DNA from: Euborellia annulipes | Taxonomy: Eukaryota; Arthropoda; Insecta; Dermaptera; Anisolabididae | Reading direction: 5' to 3' | DNA: 64,000 nt | NCBI GenBank assembly: GCA_023213315.1 | Contig: JAKCPI010005089.1 | Coordinates: 1-64,000 of the forward strand | Shown: positions 44,509 through 57,179 of the stretch, piece by piece | Layout of the letters: each line of letters begins with the position of its first letter | How positions within the stretch are numbered: position 1 is the stretch's first letter | Position numbers and translations under genes: made by a program | Notes under the pieces: model-generated | Seen by the model: the letters and a program-made list of their open reading frames with translations, nothing else | Database searches by the model: none | Told to the model about the DNA's origin: nothing

Positions 44509-44601
44509 AATACAGATATCAAAATAATGAATACGTTATCTTGAAAATTTTCATAAAAATAGTAATTAATACTATTATTTTTTTTAAATATTTATATATA
44601 C

Positions 44602-44663
44602 CTTTGTATTTAGGTTTCTCATATTTTTCTTTTTTCTCAAATATATTTGCACGTTCCTGGGTA
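44602..44663 (-). CDS. Candidate upstream exon of the ICE1-like gene
   Basis: On the minus strand a frame reading QERANIFEKKEKYEKPKYK ends at a donor 'aaag|gtatat'. Its phase (one base over) is exactly what the exon at 40310 needs, giving a Glu at the junction. The charged, helix-prone content fits a coiled-coil region. No good acceptor or Met is seen; the sequence beyond 44665 is a repeat. So the true N-terminus of the gene is unresolved. Confidence 0.3.
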
Positions 44664-44664
44664 T

Positions 44665-45163
44665 GTTGCCATTTTTGGCGCGCGCTCGCCCGTCTTCGCC
44701 CTTATTATTCCCGCGGTGCGGGGTCGGCGGACCTTATTCTCCCCAAGGTACTTCGAATAGACTATTTATTCTTTTCTTCTTTCTATTTATATCTATTCGA
44801 AATACCTTGATTCTCCCTTATTCCCCCTCTCCACTACATTCATACTTATTAATTTGACATTTTATATTTCTTTTTTATATAATTTTATATTTAAAAATAA
44901 GATGAGATGCTTTTAAAATGTTTTAATACAAATTTTGTTTTTTTCTTTATTTTAAATCTTGAGGATTCATATAGTAATGGCAAGTTTCTGTGACCAACTT
45001 CACAAATGTAGTAAAAAATGACATTTAATCTGTATTTATCCTGGTATTTATTTACATTATTTAAAACTCAAAATTTTTTACAAATTAAATTATTTCATTT
45101 CATGAAAGGTACATAAATCATCAATTTCAAACATATTAGAATATTTTAAATTTTTTAAGTAAA
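44665..45163. promoter_or_regulatory. Upstream region of ALG10
   Basis: About 500 bases before the ALG10 start. The first part (44665-44860) is a GC-rich repeat piece ('cccgcggtgcggggtcggcg', also at 53700 and 60310) with a hairpin 'aaggtacttcgaatag...ctattcgaaatacctt'. The rest is AT-rich. If the ICE1-like gene reaches 44660, this would be a shared bidirectional promoter region. No core promoter motif could be fixed. Confidence 0.3.
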
Positions 45164-48100
45164 ATGTATGCTAAACAAAATATTAAACTATTCACTTGTT
45201 TTTCAACTGTTTTTATTATTATAACATATGTAATATTTAATTTGATTTATTCAAAACATCCCAAGCCATATATAGATGAAATATTTCATATTCCTCAAGC
45301 ACAGAATTATTGTAAAGGCTTATTTAAAGAAGTAAGTTAAATCTTTTTTATTATATATTTAAAAATATTTAATTTATCAATTTGTTTCAGTGGAATCCTA
45401 AAATCACAACTTTACCTGGTTTATACATATTATCATTTATTATTTTATCCCCAATATCATATATTTTAAAAATGGATTTATGCGGAGTTTATCATCTTCG
45501 GTTTATCAATTTTTTAAGCTATTGTGGAAACATATTTATAATATATTTGATTCAATCTAAGCTCTTTAAAATAAATAAGGTAAATTTCACACTTATCCCA
45601 ATATATGTGATGCGGAAAGTGAAAAGGGACCTCTTGACGAAAATTTAACAAATATAGTTATTGATATTTAATTGTAGAGGATAATTTCTTGAACATTTAA
45701 GACCAAAATCACTGATATCTCAAAAACTTACAGCCTTTTAAAGTTATAGATATAAAAAACGGGATTTTGAGAAAATCGCATTTAAACACATTGAAAAACT
45801 ATTTATTTACAATAATTAAGGTTACTAAATCGATTGATTTTGTAGCATTTATCAGATTCTCATCGTTAAAATTACAGAATAAACCTCTATAGGAAATATT
45901 GAACAATCGTATTCAGTCGAAATGTTTTGACCTGAGGTCCCTTTTCACTTTCCGCAACACATATAATTTTACACTATTTTTTACAGTGTCTTGCGTTTAG
46001 ATGAAGATAGAAAAGAGGAGTCAGCTTATAGTAGGAGCTTATATTTAATAAAAACTATAAATAATTTATAGGCTTTAATGAAATATCGCCATCATCATTC
46101 ACTTCGGATCTGAAATTAGTCATTGTTATACGTATTTATAAGAAGATATCATTAGTAAAATCACTATAGATAGAAAATTAGATATGACTTTATTTGCCAT
46201 TACCTCTTGGAGCATAAAACTGCTCTATATACTATATTCTTCATTCACTTGATTGAATTGCTGCCTCTGCTCTGTCCTCACCAATCCAGTCCCAATGATT
46301 GGCCCCGACTGTTCATTGATCAAATATTGGTGATTTCGTTCCTTTAATATGGCCAAAGTATTCAAATATTAATGTAATGACGATTTTTCAATTAAAACCG
46401 AGCGATCTTTTTATTATTGTGAGTTTTTATTAAACAAAGGTGCCTAGGCCTGGTTGACTCCTATTTTCCATTTTCATTCACTATTTTTTATTTAATAAAT
46501 TAAAAGTCATCACCATTCTTTTATATTACAGAAAACGAATAAATTGAAAGATATTTTATCAGCAATAAATATAAGTTGCTTTCCGCTCTTGTATTTCTTT
46601 ACATTTCTATATTATACGGATTCAATTTCCACATTATTTATTTTAACTTCTTATTACTTTTTCTTAAACGGTTCCTCCAGGATCTCTGCATTTATTGGTA
46701 ATTTAATTTATTTTTACACTAATAATTAATCTTTATTTTATTAAATTGTATTATATTTCACTTTTTTTTTAGGATTCTTATCAGTTCTAGTTCGACAAAC
46801 AAATATTATATGGGTCATATTTATGATTCTTATTTCACTTTTTTCGATATTGAAAGAAATTAAAATTAAACAAAAAATATATTCATGGCCTCCAGAATTT
46901 AAATATATAGGGGTTTGTATTTATTTTAGAATTTTTTACTCTATTATTAATATCCGCATTAAAAATTATCATTTTGCTATTAATGTGATTATTTCATTGT
47001 TTTTTTTTTTTTAATGGAACCATTTTTTGTTTATACTTAGAATATAATTAAAATAAAAATTTCCATCTTTTATAAAAACAATGTAATTATCACATGGTTA
47101 AATGAATAGGTAGTGAGCGCCAAGGTAAAATAAAACAATCTGTACCAGATTTTATTTGACTCGGTCATTAAAATTATTTCACTATATACCATGTACTCAA
47201 GGTTCTAGCTCATCGAAAAGTTCAAATAAAAGAATCTACCAGATTTTATTTGACCTTTTCGGCCATTAAAATTATTTCACTATAGTATATGGTATATAGT
47301 ATACATATAGCAAATAAAATCTGGTACAGATTCTTTTATTTGATCTTTTCGGACATTAAAATTATTTCACTATATACCATATACTCAAGGCTCTAGCTCA
47401 CAGGTGGGGACTTAATTATGGCGCTCACTGTACTATTGAATCTCACTTTATCTCTCTAGTTTAAGTATTTACATATGTCTAAAAAAAACTAATTGTATTT
47501 TCTTTAATTTGTTTTAGGATCTAATTTCCTCGATATATCATTTATTACGAAGTGGCTTAAAAGGCTGGAATTTATTTTTATCCGCTTGCATTAAAAAATT
47601 TGGTGATTTTATTTTTATTTGTGTTTTATTTTCAATCTTTATTCTTTGGAATGGTAGTTTAGTAGTGGGGGATAAAAGCGCGCATCAAGCTGTCATTCAT
47701 TTACCCCAACTCTATTATTTCTCTCTTTTCACATTTTTCTTTTCATTTCCTTTTTTACTTAATAATATATTTGAATTGAAAAATTTCATTTGGAAATATA
47801 AGAAATCTCTTCTAATTTTAATAATTATTTCTATCTTTATTGTTAAGTATAACACTTTAGTTCATTTATATTTGATCTCAGATAATCGTCATTATTCTTT
47901 TTATATTTGGAAAAATATTTATCAAAGACATTATTTAATAAAATATTTATTAATACCTCTATATATATTTGCCATAATGGCATTAATTAATAAATTGAAA
48001 CATATGGATAATGCCTTTCAATTGGCATTCATTTTGTGCACTAGTCTAGTTATCATTCCACAAAAATTAGTCGAATTTCGTTATTTTATATTACCATATT

Positions 48101-48255
48101 TAATGTTTAGAATTCATATAAAAAGTGATTCGTGGAGACAATTATTATTGGAATTTTTTATATATAACTCTATAAATTTCTTTACAATTTATATATTTGT
48201 ATCGAAAACATTTAAATGGAATGATTCTGAGGAAGTACAAAGAATTATGTGGTGA
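45164..48255 (+). CDS. ALG10: Dolichyl-phosphoglucose alpha-1,2-glucosyltransferase ALG10, 5 exons
   Basis: Adds the third and last glucose to Glc2Man9GlcNAc2-PP-dolichol in the ER lumen, completing the donor for protein N-glycosylation. The exons are 45164-45331, 45391-45579, 46532-46697, 46773-46912 and 47518-48255, which join to 467 codons (466 residues; human 473). Family landmarks: TM1, then PYIDEIFHIPQAQNYC (the conserved DEXFHXPQA motif with the catalytic-site acid residues), WNPKITTLPGLY, FLYYTDSIST, VRQTNIIWV, GDKSAHQAVIHLPQLYYF, DNRHYSFYIWK, PQKLVEFRYFILPY, and the C-terminal VQRIMW, all in the expected order. It is strongly hydrophobic, with many membrane segments. The donor of exon 4 (GTTTGT) is weak, but the frame and the joined protein fit. 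Introns 2 and 4 hold foldback elements. Confidence 0.95.
45607..45960. mobile_element. Palindromic MITE in ALG10 intron 2
   Basis: The ends 'gtgatgcggaaagtgaaaag' and 'cttttcactttccgcaacac' are inverted copies, and the arms continue with 'ggacctc'/'gaggtcc'. The middle is AT-rich and not palindromic. Flanks are 'atatat' and 'atataa'. No coding capacity. Confidence 0.7.
46986..47430. mobile_element. Two adjoining palindromic MITEs in ALG10 intron 4
   Basis: The first (46986-47096) is a short relative of the TA-type element at 12523 ('gtgattatttcattg...caatgtaattatcac'). The second (47113-47430) runs from 'gtgagcgccaagg' to 'tatggcgctcactg|ta'. It repeats the block 'ccagattttatttgac...ggccattaaaattatttcac' three times, so it carries an internal triplication. 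The same block is in the 60966-61451 element. Confidence 0.7.
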
Positions 48256-48262
48256 ATAATTT

Positions 48263-48268
48263 AATAAA
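48263..48268 (+). terminator. Poly(A) signal for ALG10
   Basis: AATAAA 8 bases after the stop, which is very close. A second AATAAA at 48388-48393 is better spaced. Confidence 0.35.
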
Positions 48269-48558
48269 AATTAATCTAATAATATTGTTATTAATCTTTT
48301 TAATATTCCTTCGTACTATACTATTTATTTATTTATTCAATTTTTAAATAGAAAAAAAAAACTATTTGTATTTATAGAAAATAATTGAATAAACAAAGAA
48401 TTGAAAATTTTATTTTATTTTTTTTTACATAAATAATAATAAATAGATTAAATATGATTTATACTTGCCACTCTCTTGATAATTTCAGGTGAGGGGAGGG
48501 GGTGGCAGGAGCACGGAACCCCCCCTCCTCCTCCAGTTCTGACACCTGTATATATATA

Positions 48559-49315
48559 CAGGGGATGGACAAAATAATATGAACACCGGACATATAGACA
48601 ATATTTATTTTTACTTTTTAATAATGTCGAAAATCTCCGAACCTTTTTAATAATGTGTTGGGCCACCATTTGCTTGTAGAAATTTTTACAGGTTATTTGG
48701 GGGTACTCTATGATGTCCATCCTAAGTTGTCGACCTTGAGGACCTTGTGCTAACTTAGGAGGAGGGGGGGGGGGGGCAAAAACCTCAAAATCTTTGGACT
48801 TTTTTCAGTTTTTCGCTTATATCGCATAAACTAAGAATATTTTGTGCACCATAGTACTATACAAAGTTGTCGAGCATTAAATTTGGTTGATAAAACGATT
48901 TTATAGACCCAATATTAACCGACATACGGCCGATCAGAGTTAAATAAAGTTTCTCGAAATGTAAAACAAATATAAACATTGATCGGCCGTATCTCGGTTA
49001 ATATTGGGTCTACAAATTCGTTTTATCAAACAAATTTTAGCAAATTTAATACTCTACAACTGTGTATGGGTACTATGGTGGACAAAATATGCTTAGTTTA
49101 TGAGATATAAAACAAAATAAATTGAAAAAGTGCTAAAATTTTGAGGTTTTTGCACCCCCCCCTAAGGTGGGGGGTCCTCGGGGTCGAAAACTTAGGATAG
49201 ACATCCTAGAGTATCCACAAATAGCCTGTAAAAATTTCTATAAGCAAATGGTAACACATTAATAAAGAAACATTGTCTATATGTCCAGTGTTCATATTAT
49301 TTTGTCTATCCCCTG
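48559..49315. mobile_element. Tc1-type 757-bp palindromic element
   Basis: Termini 'caggggatggacaaaataat' and 'attattttgtctatcccctg' with TA on both sides. The arms are ~350 bp and include 'gaacaccggacatatagaca', 'aaatttttacaggtta' and 'gacccaatattaaccga' with their complements. The start resembles widespread Tc1/mariner termini. The interior is non-coding; a minus-strand ORF at 48720-48448 is a by-product. A second copy is at 20532. Confidence 0.85.
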
Positions 49316-49325
49316 TATATACCTT

Positions 49326-49360
<35 letters not shown>

Positions 49361-49585
49361 TTTTAATCCTAATAGTTTTAATTAATAGTGAAAAATGAAA
49401 GAATAAAGGAAAATAAAAGGGAAAAATATAAAATTTTCTCCATTATATATGTATGATATATTTTAAGCACTTTTAATTTGTACAAAACTACAATTATTAT
49501 TTCCTCTCCATTTTTTTTTCTTTCAAAATTAAAATTTCTCTCTACATTTTTTTCTTATTTCTATTAAATAAATAATATTATATAG

Positions 49586-49779
49586 ATGCACTGTTTTCCC
49601 CTTGATAGTTCTCGAGTTCTAGACAATGTTAGTGTATTCTCGCACGGTGTTCATTTTAAGGGGTCCAAATCCCCAAATTGTACTTTTGATTTGCTCCAAG
49701 AGAAGAATAACACGTTCACTATGATAGTCAACAACCCAAATAGGACAAAGGCACTTGCACACTTGAAGAAATACTTATC
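49586..49779 (+). CDS. Exon-like ORF, unrecognised
   Basis: An open frame directly after an acceptor-like 'ttatatag'. It begins with Met-His-Cys and ends at a donor-like 'tatctg|gtaaaa'. Codon use is balanced and less AT-biased than the flanks, and the frame contains two sequons (NCT, NNT), a dipeptide pattern like DLLQEKNNTF, and a basic end (HLKKYLSGKK). I do not recognise a family. It may be one exon of a lineage-specific gene, the last trace of a degraded gene, or a transposon piece. No partner exon was found between 49800 and 64000. Confidence 0.35.
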
Positions 49780-50107
49780 TGGTAAAAAGGTTCGAGTCAA
49801 TCTTTTTTTTTTTTTTTTTTTAACTAACATTCTATAAGAGTTTAGAAAAAATCTATCCTAAATTTAAAGGAAAGAAAACCTTGAAAGTAAAACTAGAATT
49901 TATTAATTATTTTAATGTTTAAGTTGAAATATGATTTATTAATCTCATCCTATTATTATTGCGAAAATAAACAGGCTCTCTCAACCCTCGTTGTTTGAAT
50001 TTTATTTATCAATTTTGGAGATCTTTTATTTATTTATTTTTTTCTGATTGTCCAGGTCCGATTTACTCAAGACTTTCAAATAAGTCTAGGTGCATAAAAG
50101 CTTAGAC

Positions 50108-50678
50108 CAGGCGTCGCCATCAGAATGCCCACGAAGCAATTTATCAGTTCAAATATCTAAATTTAGATATTTGAACCTAAGTCTTTGGCTCCAGAATATT
50201 GAGAAAGAGAGATATAAAAATTCAATGAAATGAAATTATTAAATTTGTCTTAGAAAATGTGAATCTTGCATTTCACGTGTAGCAGAAAATTATAAAAGAA
50301 AATCCCCCCACTCTATAAGGAGGATTCTCTTAAAATAATCTGGTCCAGATATATGCAAGTTTGATTTTAAATAGTCTCATTAATAAACACCAATATAAAA
50401 AAAACTATATTTTTTCAATTAATTTTTAATTTGTGTAATAAATTTATAATACTGGCTGTGAGTATTAAATACCGAGGTACCGGTATGGAATGGAGTCAGC
50501 CAAGGAAAATAAAAACAAATTTATACTGTCTACGTCGCCAGGATAAATTTGTTTTTTATTTTCCTTGGCTCACTCCATTCCATACATCTATATTTATATT
50601 TAAAAAATTATCATCCCTCTTTTTCATTCCAAGGTGCCCGCTGAACCCCTACTAGTAAAAAAAGATTGTCGACGCCTG
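50108..50678. mobile_element. hAT-like MITE with imperfect 8-bp duplication and nested hairpin
   Basis: Termini 'caggcgtcgcca' and 'tgtcgacgcctg'. The flanks are 'gcttagac' and 'gcctatac' (6 of 8 identical). Inside lies a hairpin (about 50478-50586) with arms 'atggaatggagtcagccaag' and its complement, and a small palindrome at 50143-50180. Confidence 0.65.
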
Positions 50679-50689
50679 GCCTATACAAA

Positions 50690-53040
50690 TTGAGTATAAT
50701 TAAATTAAATATAGAATCTATGAAAAATATTATATACATAGATATATTGTATTAATATATGTAATGAAAAATAAATCCATTGTAATATGTCCATTTCTTA
50801 GTTATGACCTATTTATAATAAACAATTTGTTATATGAAATTTAATATTAAATATAACTTAAGTTTGAAAATACATTGTATATATTTAAAATTCTATTTAA
50901 CTCATATTCATTTATAAGAGAAATATTACAAAAAGCAGCAAATTAAATTTGTTTTGTGTAATTTTTAACAAAATCATTTTTTTGATTATTTTCTTTAAAT
51001 ATTTTATTTAGACTTAAAGATCAAATTAGTTAAAAGAAATATATACAAGTCATTAGATATCTTTAAGGCCTATTAAAATTTTTCAAGATATGTAATCAAA
51101 ATTTTTTAATATAATTTTTATATGTATTTTCTTAACTCTTTTTTTAAAATACATGTAAAAATATATAATTCTAGTTCAATGGAATAGATATAAAGTCAAT
51201 CAGAAAGTTCGTAATCTGGCATCAATTTTTTGAGATTTTGTTAATTGATTACCTACAAATTGGTAAAATAATAACAAGAGAATATTACTCAAATCTTTTG
51301 GTTCAATTGGATGAGAAAATTCAGTAAAAAATCTAGTTTAATAAAAAAAAATAGTAATTTTTCATGGAGACTATGCATGACTCACAAAGGCAGTGGCGTA
51401 TCTAATAAATTCGAAAAAATGTAGCGAAATAAAGTGAGAAAATACTTATTTTGAATCATTAATTCATTGTTAGGTTACGAAATTTCTCAATGACCTATAT
51501 ATAATTATAATATAAATGAATTTGGATTATTTTTTTTTTTTTTTTTGCAATTACGAGAAAAGATGGGAATAAAAAAACAGTTAACAAGACTGTAGGTTTT
51601 GTTGGGGAGGCCAAACGCCCCAAAAAAGAATTGTTTTTTTCTTAAAAATTTAAAAAAAATCTATTTTTTAATAATTTTTGGAACCCTCTTTTCTTTATTC
51701 ACCATGTATATATACCCTAGTATATATATATGTTCTAGGCGTTAAATATTACTTTTAATTATTGATCAAAATAATGTCAAAATTTAAAAACTGGGTGATA
51801 TATTATTTAATTGTGAATGAAATTTTTTTTTTTAGGAGTAATATAAAAAATTCGTGATTAAATATCAAAAGTTTCTATTATATATAGATATAATTATTCA
51901 TAAAGAGGAAATTTTGATATTAACAATTAGATTTTTTACTTTTATTGAAATTTTACAACAAAAGTTTTTTAATTGATTCAATTGTCAGTAGTTTAAAAGT
52001 TTTTTATAAAAAAAATTTTAATATAAATATATACGTTGTACTAAAAATAATGTGATTTCTGAGACAACTTAAGAAACATATATACCTACTTATTAAAAAA
52101 AATTTTTTGCCCCCATCCCATTCAGATGAAAAATTAATTTAATCCATTAGAAATCTATTGGTTTGAATAAACACGCCTGTATCATTGTAAATTTAATTTA
52201 ATAAAAATAAACAATATTGGACGATTAAATGCCTTTCATATCGCTATCGTAGATTGTGTTTTGCATATGATGTCGACAAGACTAACAATTTTTATTATTT
52301 TTTTAATTTAAGGTCTTTTTAAGCATTTCAATTGATTGGAAGCCAATTCAATATGAAGCGGAATGTGAACACCTGACCACTGTGCTTACAACTATTTGAC
52401 GGACACTAAAATATATAAATTCGGAGAAAAGTTGCTGTTGATGTTCGAAATCATTAAAGTACTAGAGCAGCAAATAATAAAAAATCTTTGGATGCCAAAA
52501 CAGAAAGATATATATTTTTTTTTGAGAATAATGGACTAATTTTTTATCATAATGAATATTGTCAAAATTCGTGCCAGGGGAGAGAGAGACAGTCCCCTGG
52601 GGTGGGGTGATTATGAAGAAATTAATTTGAATCCAGAACTAAACTATTACCCTCACTTTCTTGTAGGTATCACTGCCTCGTCCCCCTTACCACCACATAT
52701 TTCGGGCCTCACTCTGAGACCATTATAGCAACACTAACTAGATCTTTTAAATTAAATAAAAAAATATAAGTGTAAAGAAAAAATCAAACCTACCGAAGGG
52801 AAAACCTCTTTAGCTATTCTAATAAACCTAAATATATGATTATTATTATATGGACGAATCAGGAACAACTCATAAATTTATATTTATATAATATAATATT
52901 TATACAAAAGCATTTATTTTCATTTTTATATCTACAATGTGTGCACTTATAACCATGTATTGAATTTTGTAAATCAATTTCTTTTTATTTAAGAAAAAAA
53001 TACAATAGGCTTGTGATAACTAAAATTCAAAATAAATAAC
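50690..53040. other. AT-rich stretch, no gene seen
   Basis: Mostly low-complexity A/T. A SINE-A-like body occurs near 52310-52370 ('aaggtctttttaagcatttc'), and a repeat shared with 16910-16955 occurs near 52620 ('ttgaatccagaactaa'). I find no spliced coding pattern in any frame. Confidence 0.45.
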
Positions 53041-53529
53041 TGTTTCTCACTTGCTTGTCTATACTCCCCCCCCCCCTCGAGTTTGCCCGAATGAGCGTTA
53101 CGTGACGAAGCAAACTTATTCATTCATTGTTCAGCAAAAAGCTTCTAAAGAAGTTTTCACTTCAAGAATGTATTTAAATTTTTCTTTTTTTAAGAAAGAA
53201 GAAGAAGGGTATATATTAAGGAAACCAAATAAGTTTTTTCCCACCTATATCTATTGCCATGTCGACATTTTTGGGCCATCGTGGCTTGACAAAACTCTTT
53301 TTTCTTTGGACTCCTTAATTTTTTTATTTTAATTATAATTTATAAAGAGATGTACAAAAACTTGTTTATAGCTACTTGCAAATGTCTATTTTTTGGAAAT
53401 AAAGCTTTCACAGTTGTCGTTAACTTGTAAGGGGGAGGGGGATAGATAGATTTGTCTGGGGACAAGAGCTTATTAGCTCCATTAACCCTAATTGATTTTT
53501 ACATCATAGTTTTTTTTACATATATTTGC

Positions 53530-54090
53530 TCAGGGGCCCACATCTTGTGGGTACGTGAATGGCGACCACGAGCTACCCGAGCTGGGACTGGCAGTCCTTC
53601 TATTCTTTACATGTCACTCCCTTCCTTCTATATTTTCAACAGGGGTCAGACCGTACGACGGGCCGGCCTGATCTATTTCTTCCGGTCGCAAAAAACCCAT
53701 TCCGCCGACCCCGCAACGCGGGAATAATAACGGCAAAGAAAGAAGAATAATTTTTTTTACTTTTTTTTTTACATATATACAAAAAAAGAATAAAATATGT
53801 ACAATTCGAATCTCCTTCTCCCAGCAAGATCACCATCATAGACCATCAGATTCTAGTCAAGTCCGGCGCTCACTCGTCCACCGGTCAACCGAGCCGAGGG
53901 CCGGTCTCACGCCTCGACACCAGGAACCCCGGCGGCCCACAGGCTAATCCCCAAGGAATGACCTCACCCTCCCCATTAAAACCGCCAGAGATGGCGATTG
54001 TCTAATCTCGTCGGGAGATCACAGTAGGACCGTCTCCTTCCGAAACGGGGATGGAGAGAGCAAGGGCCACCCCCACCCCCTGGAAAATCA
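53530..54090. repeat. GC-rich retroelement-like remnant
   Basis: The first part (53530-53730) begins 'aggggcccacatcttgtggg' and ends 'gaccccgcaacgcgggaata'. The same start and end occur at 60117-60325, and the GC-rich end alone at 44690. The second part (53810-54090) is the most GC-rich patch of the window ('ggtcaaccgagccgaggg'). All frames are short and the overlapping ORFs have no motif, so it is probably the tail of a retroelement. Confidence 0.5.
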
Positions 54091-54099
54091 ATAACTACT

Positions 54100-56040
54100 G
54101 AGCTAAGAGTTAAAAATTAATAAAACAATTAGAGTTGTGATGTGAGCGATTTACAAAAAACAATATAAATTTTAAATCATCTTTCTGGTTGGTTGCACGT
54201 TACCATCATATATGACTAAAGATCTTATGCATCCATTTTTATTAAGACTTTCTCTCTTCTCACATTATTTTAAACTAAAAACTACCTAATCCATCTTAAA
54301 AAATAAATAAAATGTCTATATTGGGTTTTTTTACATCACAGTACTTTCTCATCATATATATATATATATAAATGTTAATTAGAAAGTCAATCTCCGAATC
54401 TTCCTTTTATTATATAAATATATTTAAGAGAAAGTAATTATTGGAGAGGTTCAGAATACAACAAACATCTTAGGCGTCGAAAATCGAAAAAAAAAATCAT
54501 AAAATCTCAATTATTTATTTAAAAAATATTAAAATAAAATATTAATAATTATAATAATATTAAATAAATATAGGAGTTAGACAGCCAAGAAAATAAATAT
54601 ACTCGCTTAAATAAGGCCAAGATTCCACTTCAAAAAATAAATAAATATATTTATAAATAAAATTGATAAAATAACTTTTGTTTAAATTTTTTTTTTTTTA
54701 ATATCAAATTGTTAATATAAAAATTTCCTCTTAATATATTGAGCTTTTTATATTTTTTCTTTTTTAATTATTCATTTAAAAAACTAAATTAACATTTTAT
54801 TAAATAAATTTTTATGATTATTTAACAATATAGAAATATTGGGTTAATAAATATAAGAGGATTGTTATTAATCGAGCGTTGCTTAATTAAATAATGATTC
54901 CTCATATATATATTATTTAAAGTATATAATAAATATTCTATTAATTGGGTAGAATAAGTGAGAATTGAATTATAAAGTAGTGTATGTGTAAAATAAACAT
55001 ATTAGCTACCCCAAATTATTAGTGTGTATATGTGAAGTGAAATTTTCTCGGGTTTGCCTCGTTTGCAGTTGAGATTAACTAGACGTTTAAGTCTTCCCTT
55101 TTGGAGTCATTTTCAATGGATTAGGAACTGATAATGTTTAGTGCGCTAATTGGTTTGGGTTGATTTAATCTGGTTACCTCAAGTTTGCGACTTGCGACTA
55201 CATGAGAAGGCAAATTGAATCAATTCAAACCATCTAAAGCATTAACCGACTACCAGGTCTATTCTCTAAGCAAAAACGTTAACTTTTAACATCTGAAATC
55301 AGCGTTTATTCATTTTAACACCTCCTTTCCTCAAATTGCTATTCTGTAAGCAAAAACTTTAACGCCAAAGCGTTAACATTTAGTCAATAGTGTTAAAAAT
55401 TAATGTCATGTCTAGCGGGTGCTTTTAATATTTTAACGCCGTATTTAATGCATCAAAATGGCGTCTTTAATTAAAAAGTAAGGTTATGATTTTGACAGCT
55501 TTGAGATAAAAGCAACATGTTAACGTCGCTGTTAAAACTTAATTTATAGAATAGCATTTTTTAACGCTGGTGTGTCAGATAGGCCTACTAGATTGAGAAT
55601 AATAAATAAAGTTATTAATGCGCATGGTTATCGAGGGGTGTAAAAACATGAACAAGCAGTAAACATAACTAGTTAACACCTGGTGCTAAAAAGTAAAATG
55701 TTAACGTCGCTGATAAAACTTGGTTTAGAGAATAGCATTTTTTAACGCTTGTGTTTGTATTTTACTTTTTGACACCCAATTTATGATGTTAAATTTTAGC
55801 GTCTGTTTTAGATAGTAGACCTGTACATAATCCAAGCATCCTAGATTTACCAACAGTATTGTGGCCCACAATTCAACCCAGCATATCTAAACAATTCTCA
55901 GTTCGAAAACAAATCCCCACCACCAATTCTTAATCCAACACTCTTAAGGGAAGCAAAAGCGTTGAGTTAATCTCAAAAACTAACGTAACTTAAAGCTGAA
56001 AAAATTCAATTCTGATACATGTATATACACCCAGTCGCAG
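54100..56040. other. Intergenic stretch with a MITE
   Basis: AT-rich to about 55000. From 55338 to 55553 there is an inverted-repeat element with ends 'gctattctgtaagcaaaaac' and 'tttatagaatagc'. Related pieces with 'aatgttaacgtcgctg' and 'gaatagcattttttaacgct' follow at 55690-55755. No gene seen. Confidence 0.45.
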
Positions 56041-56979
56041 AAACCTTCCAGAACATATATATATATATATATATACTGTATATATATTTAATGATATAAG
56101 AATAAAAGGGATAGTATCTTTATTTTGCTTAAGCCTATAAAAATTATAAACTCTTGTAAGCGAAAAAAAATATTTCTTTGAAAATGTGAAGATCCTTTTT
56201 TATTCCCTCTCCTCCTTAAAAAGATGTCCTTAGACTGTATAACTTCCTTGTTCTTTTTTTTATTTATTTAAAAATTACATTTTTTTTTTTTACTTTTTAT
56301 TTTTATATATTTTTTTTGTACTTTTTGTTATTGCTATATATTAAAGTGAATCCACTCTTGAGTGCAAGAGGACCAATGTTCAATCGTGAATTCGAGGCGT
56401 AGGCGTTTAAGAGGCCTTAAATATATTAAATAACTATCATATCACCTATCATAATAACATAATTGTTTATTTTTTTAATAAAACATTTCTCATTTGTTTC
56501 AGGCTAATTAGGAAACATACTAAATTATTTTTAAAAAGAATTTGAAGTCAATACTAGCCCTATCTGGACGAAACATTATTCAGTGTTTGTAAAAAAGTTC
56601 TGCTTTTTTTCCATGTGTAAAGCAATAATAAAAATATACAAAATGTAATAGTTTCCAGAGGAACAAACAAATTTACATTATAATAATAAAATGTACAGCA
56701 TTTGTTGGGTTTCCAAATTACTTCTTTTTCGGTATGTATCTAATAAATATATAAAAGTCTTTTCACATATTAAAATAATAAAAAGGCAATAATAAAAAAA
56801 AAAATCATCTTGCTTATGCACTAATTGTTATTATTTTGAGAGAATTTTAATAAAGATAAGAGACTATGACAAATAAATTTTAGAATTAAAAAATTGATTA
56901 TTTAACAAATCTCCATATAACTTATTTTTATTTTTTTTTAATCAAAAACTAGGACAAAAATTATGGGGAATTAAATTGC

Positions 56980-57034
56980 TACATCTACGAAAAAATTCAC
57001 TACATCTTATGTAGTGAAATTTTTCGTAGATGTA
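56980..57034. repeat. 26-bp-arm hairpin
   Basis: 'tacatctacgaaaaaattca' and its complement, continuing to 26-bp arms with one mismatch, separated by three bases. The surroundings (56100-57200) hold no gene. Confidence 0.85.
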
Positions 57035-57179
57035 ACAGTATTTTAGAATAAATTTAACTACGTACGCTTATCGATGGGAAATTTGGAGACTAAGTTTTCT
57101 TTCAAATAGTGTATAAAACTTAGAACAATTTGCAAAATATATAGATGAATATATGGGGCAGCCTGGTGAATAATTAATG

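Larger units (their letters stand above)
40311..44600. other. Repeat-dense stretch upstream of the ICE1-like exons
   Basis: Holds a SINE-A body (about 40545-40610), a hAT-like left end (40987, 'caggggcgtagccaa'), two foldbacks (41637-42366 and 42825-43105), a pogo-like end (42365, 'cagtggaacttcacttaacg') and the hAT element at 44247. The plus-strand ORF from 43604 reads like coding sequence for about 40 residues and then falls apart, so I leave it unassigned. If the exon at 44602 is real, this is one large intron. Confidence 0.45.

Noticed and set aside
53452..54090. GC-rich patch as a possible rRNA or gene
   Set aside because: No rRNA signature was recognised. Parts recur at 44690 and 60112, so it is a dispersed repeat.
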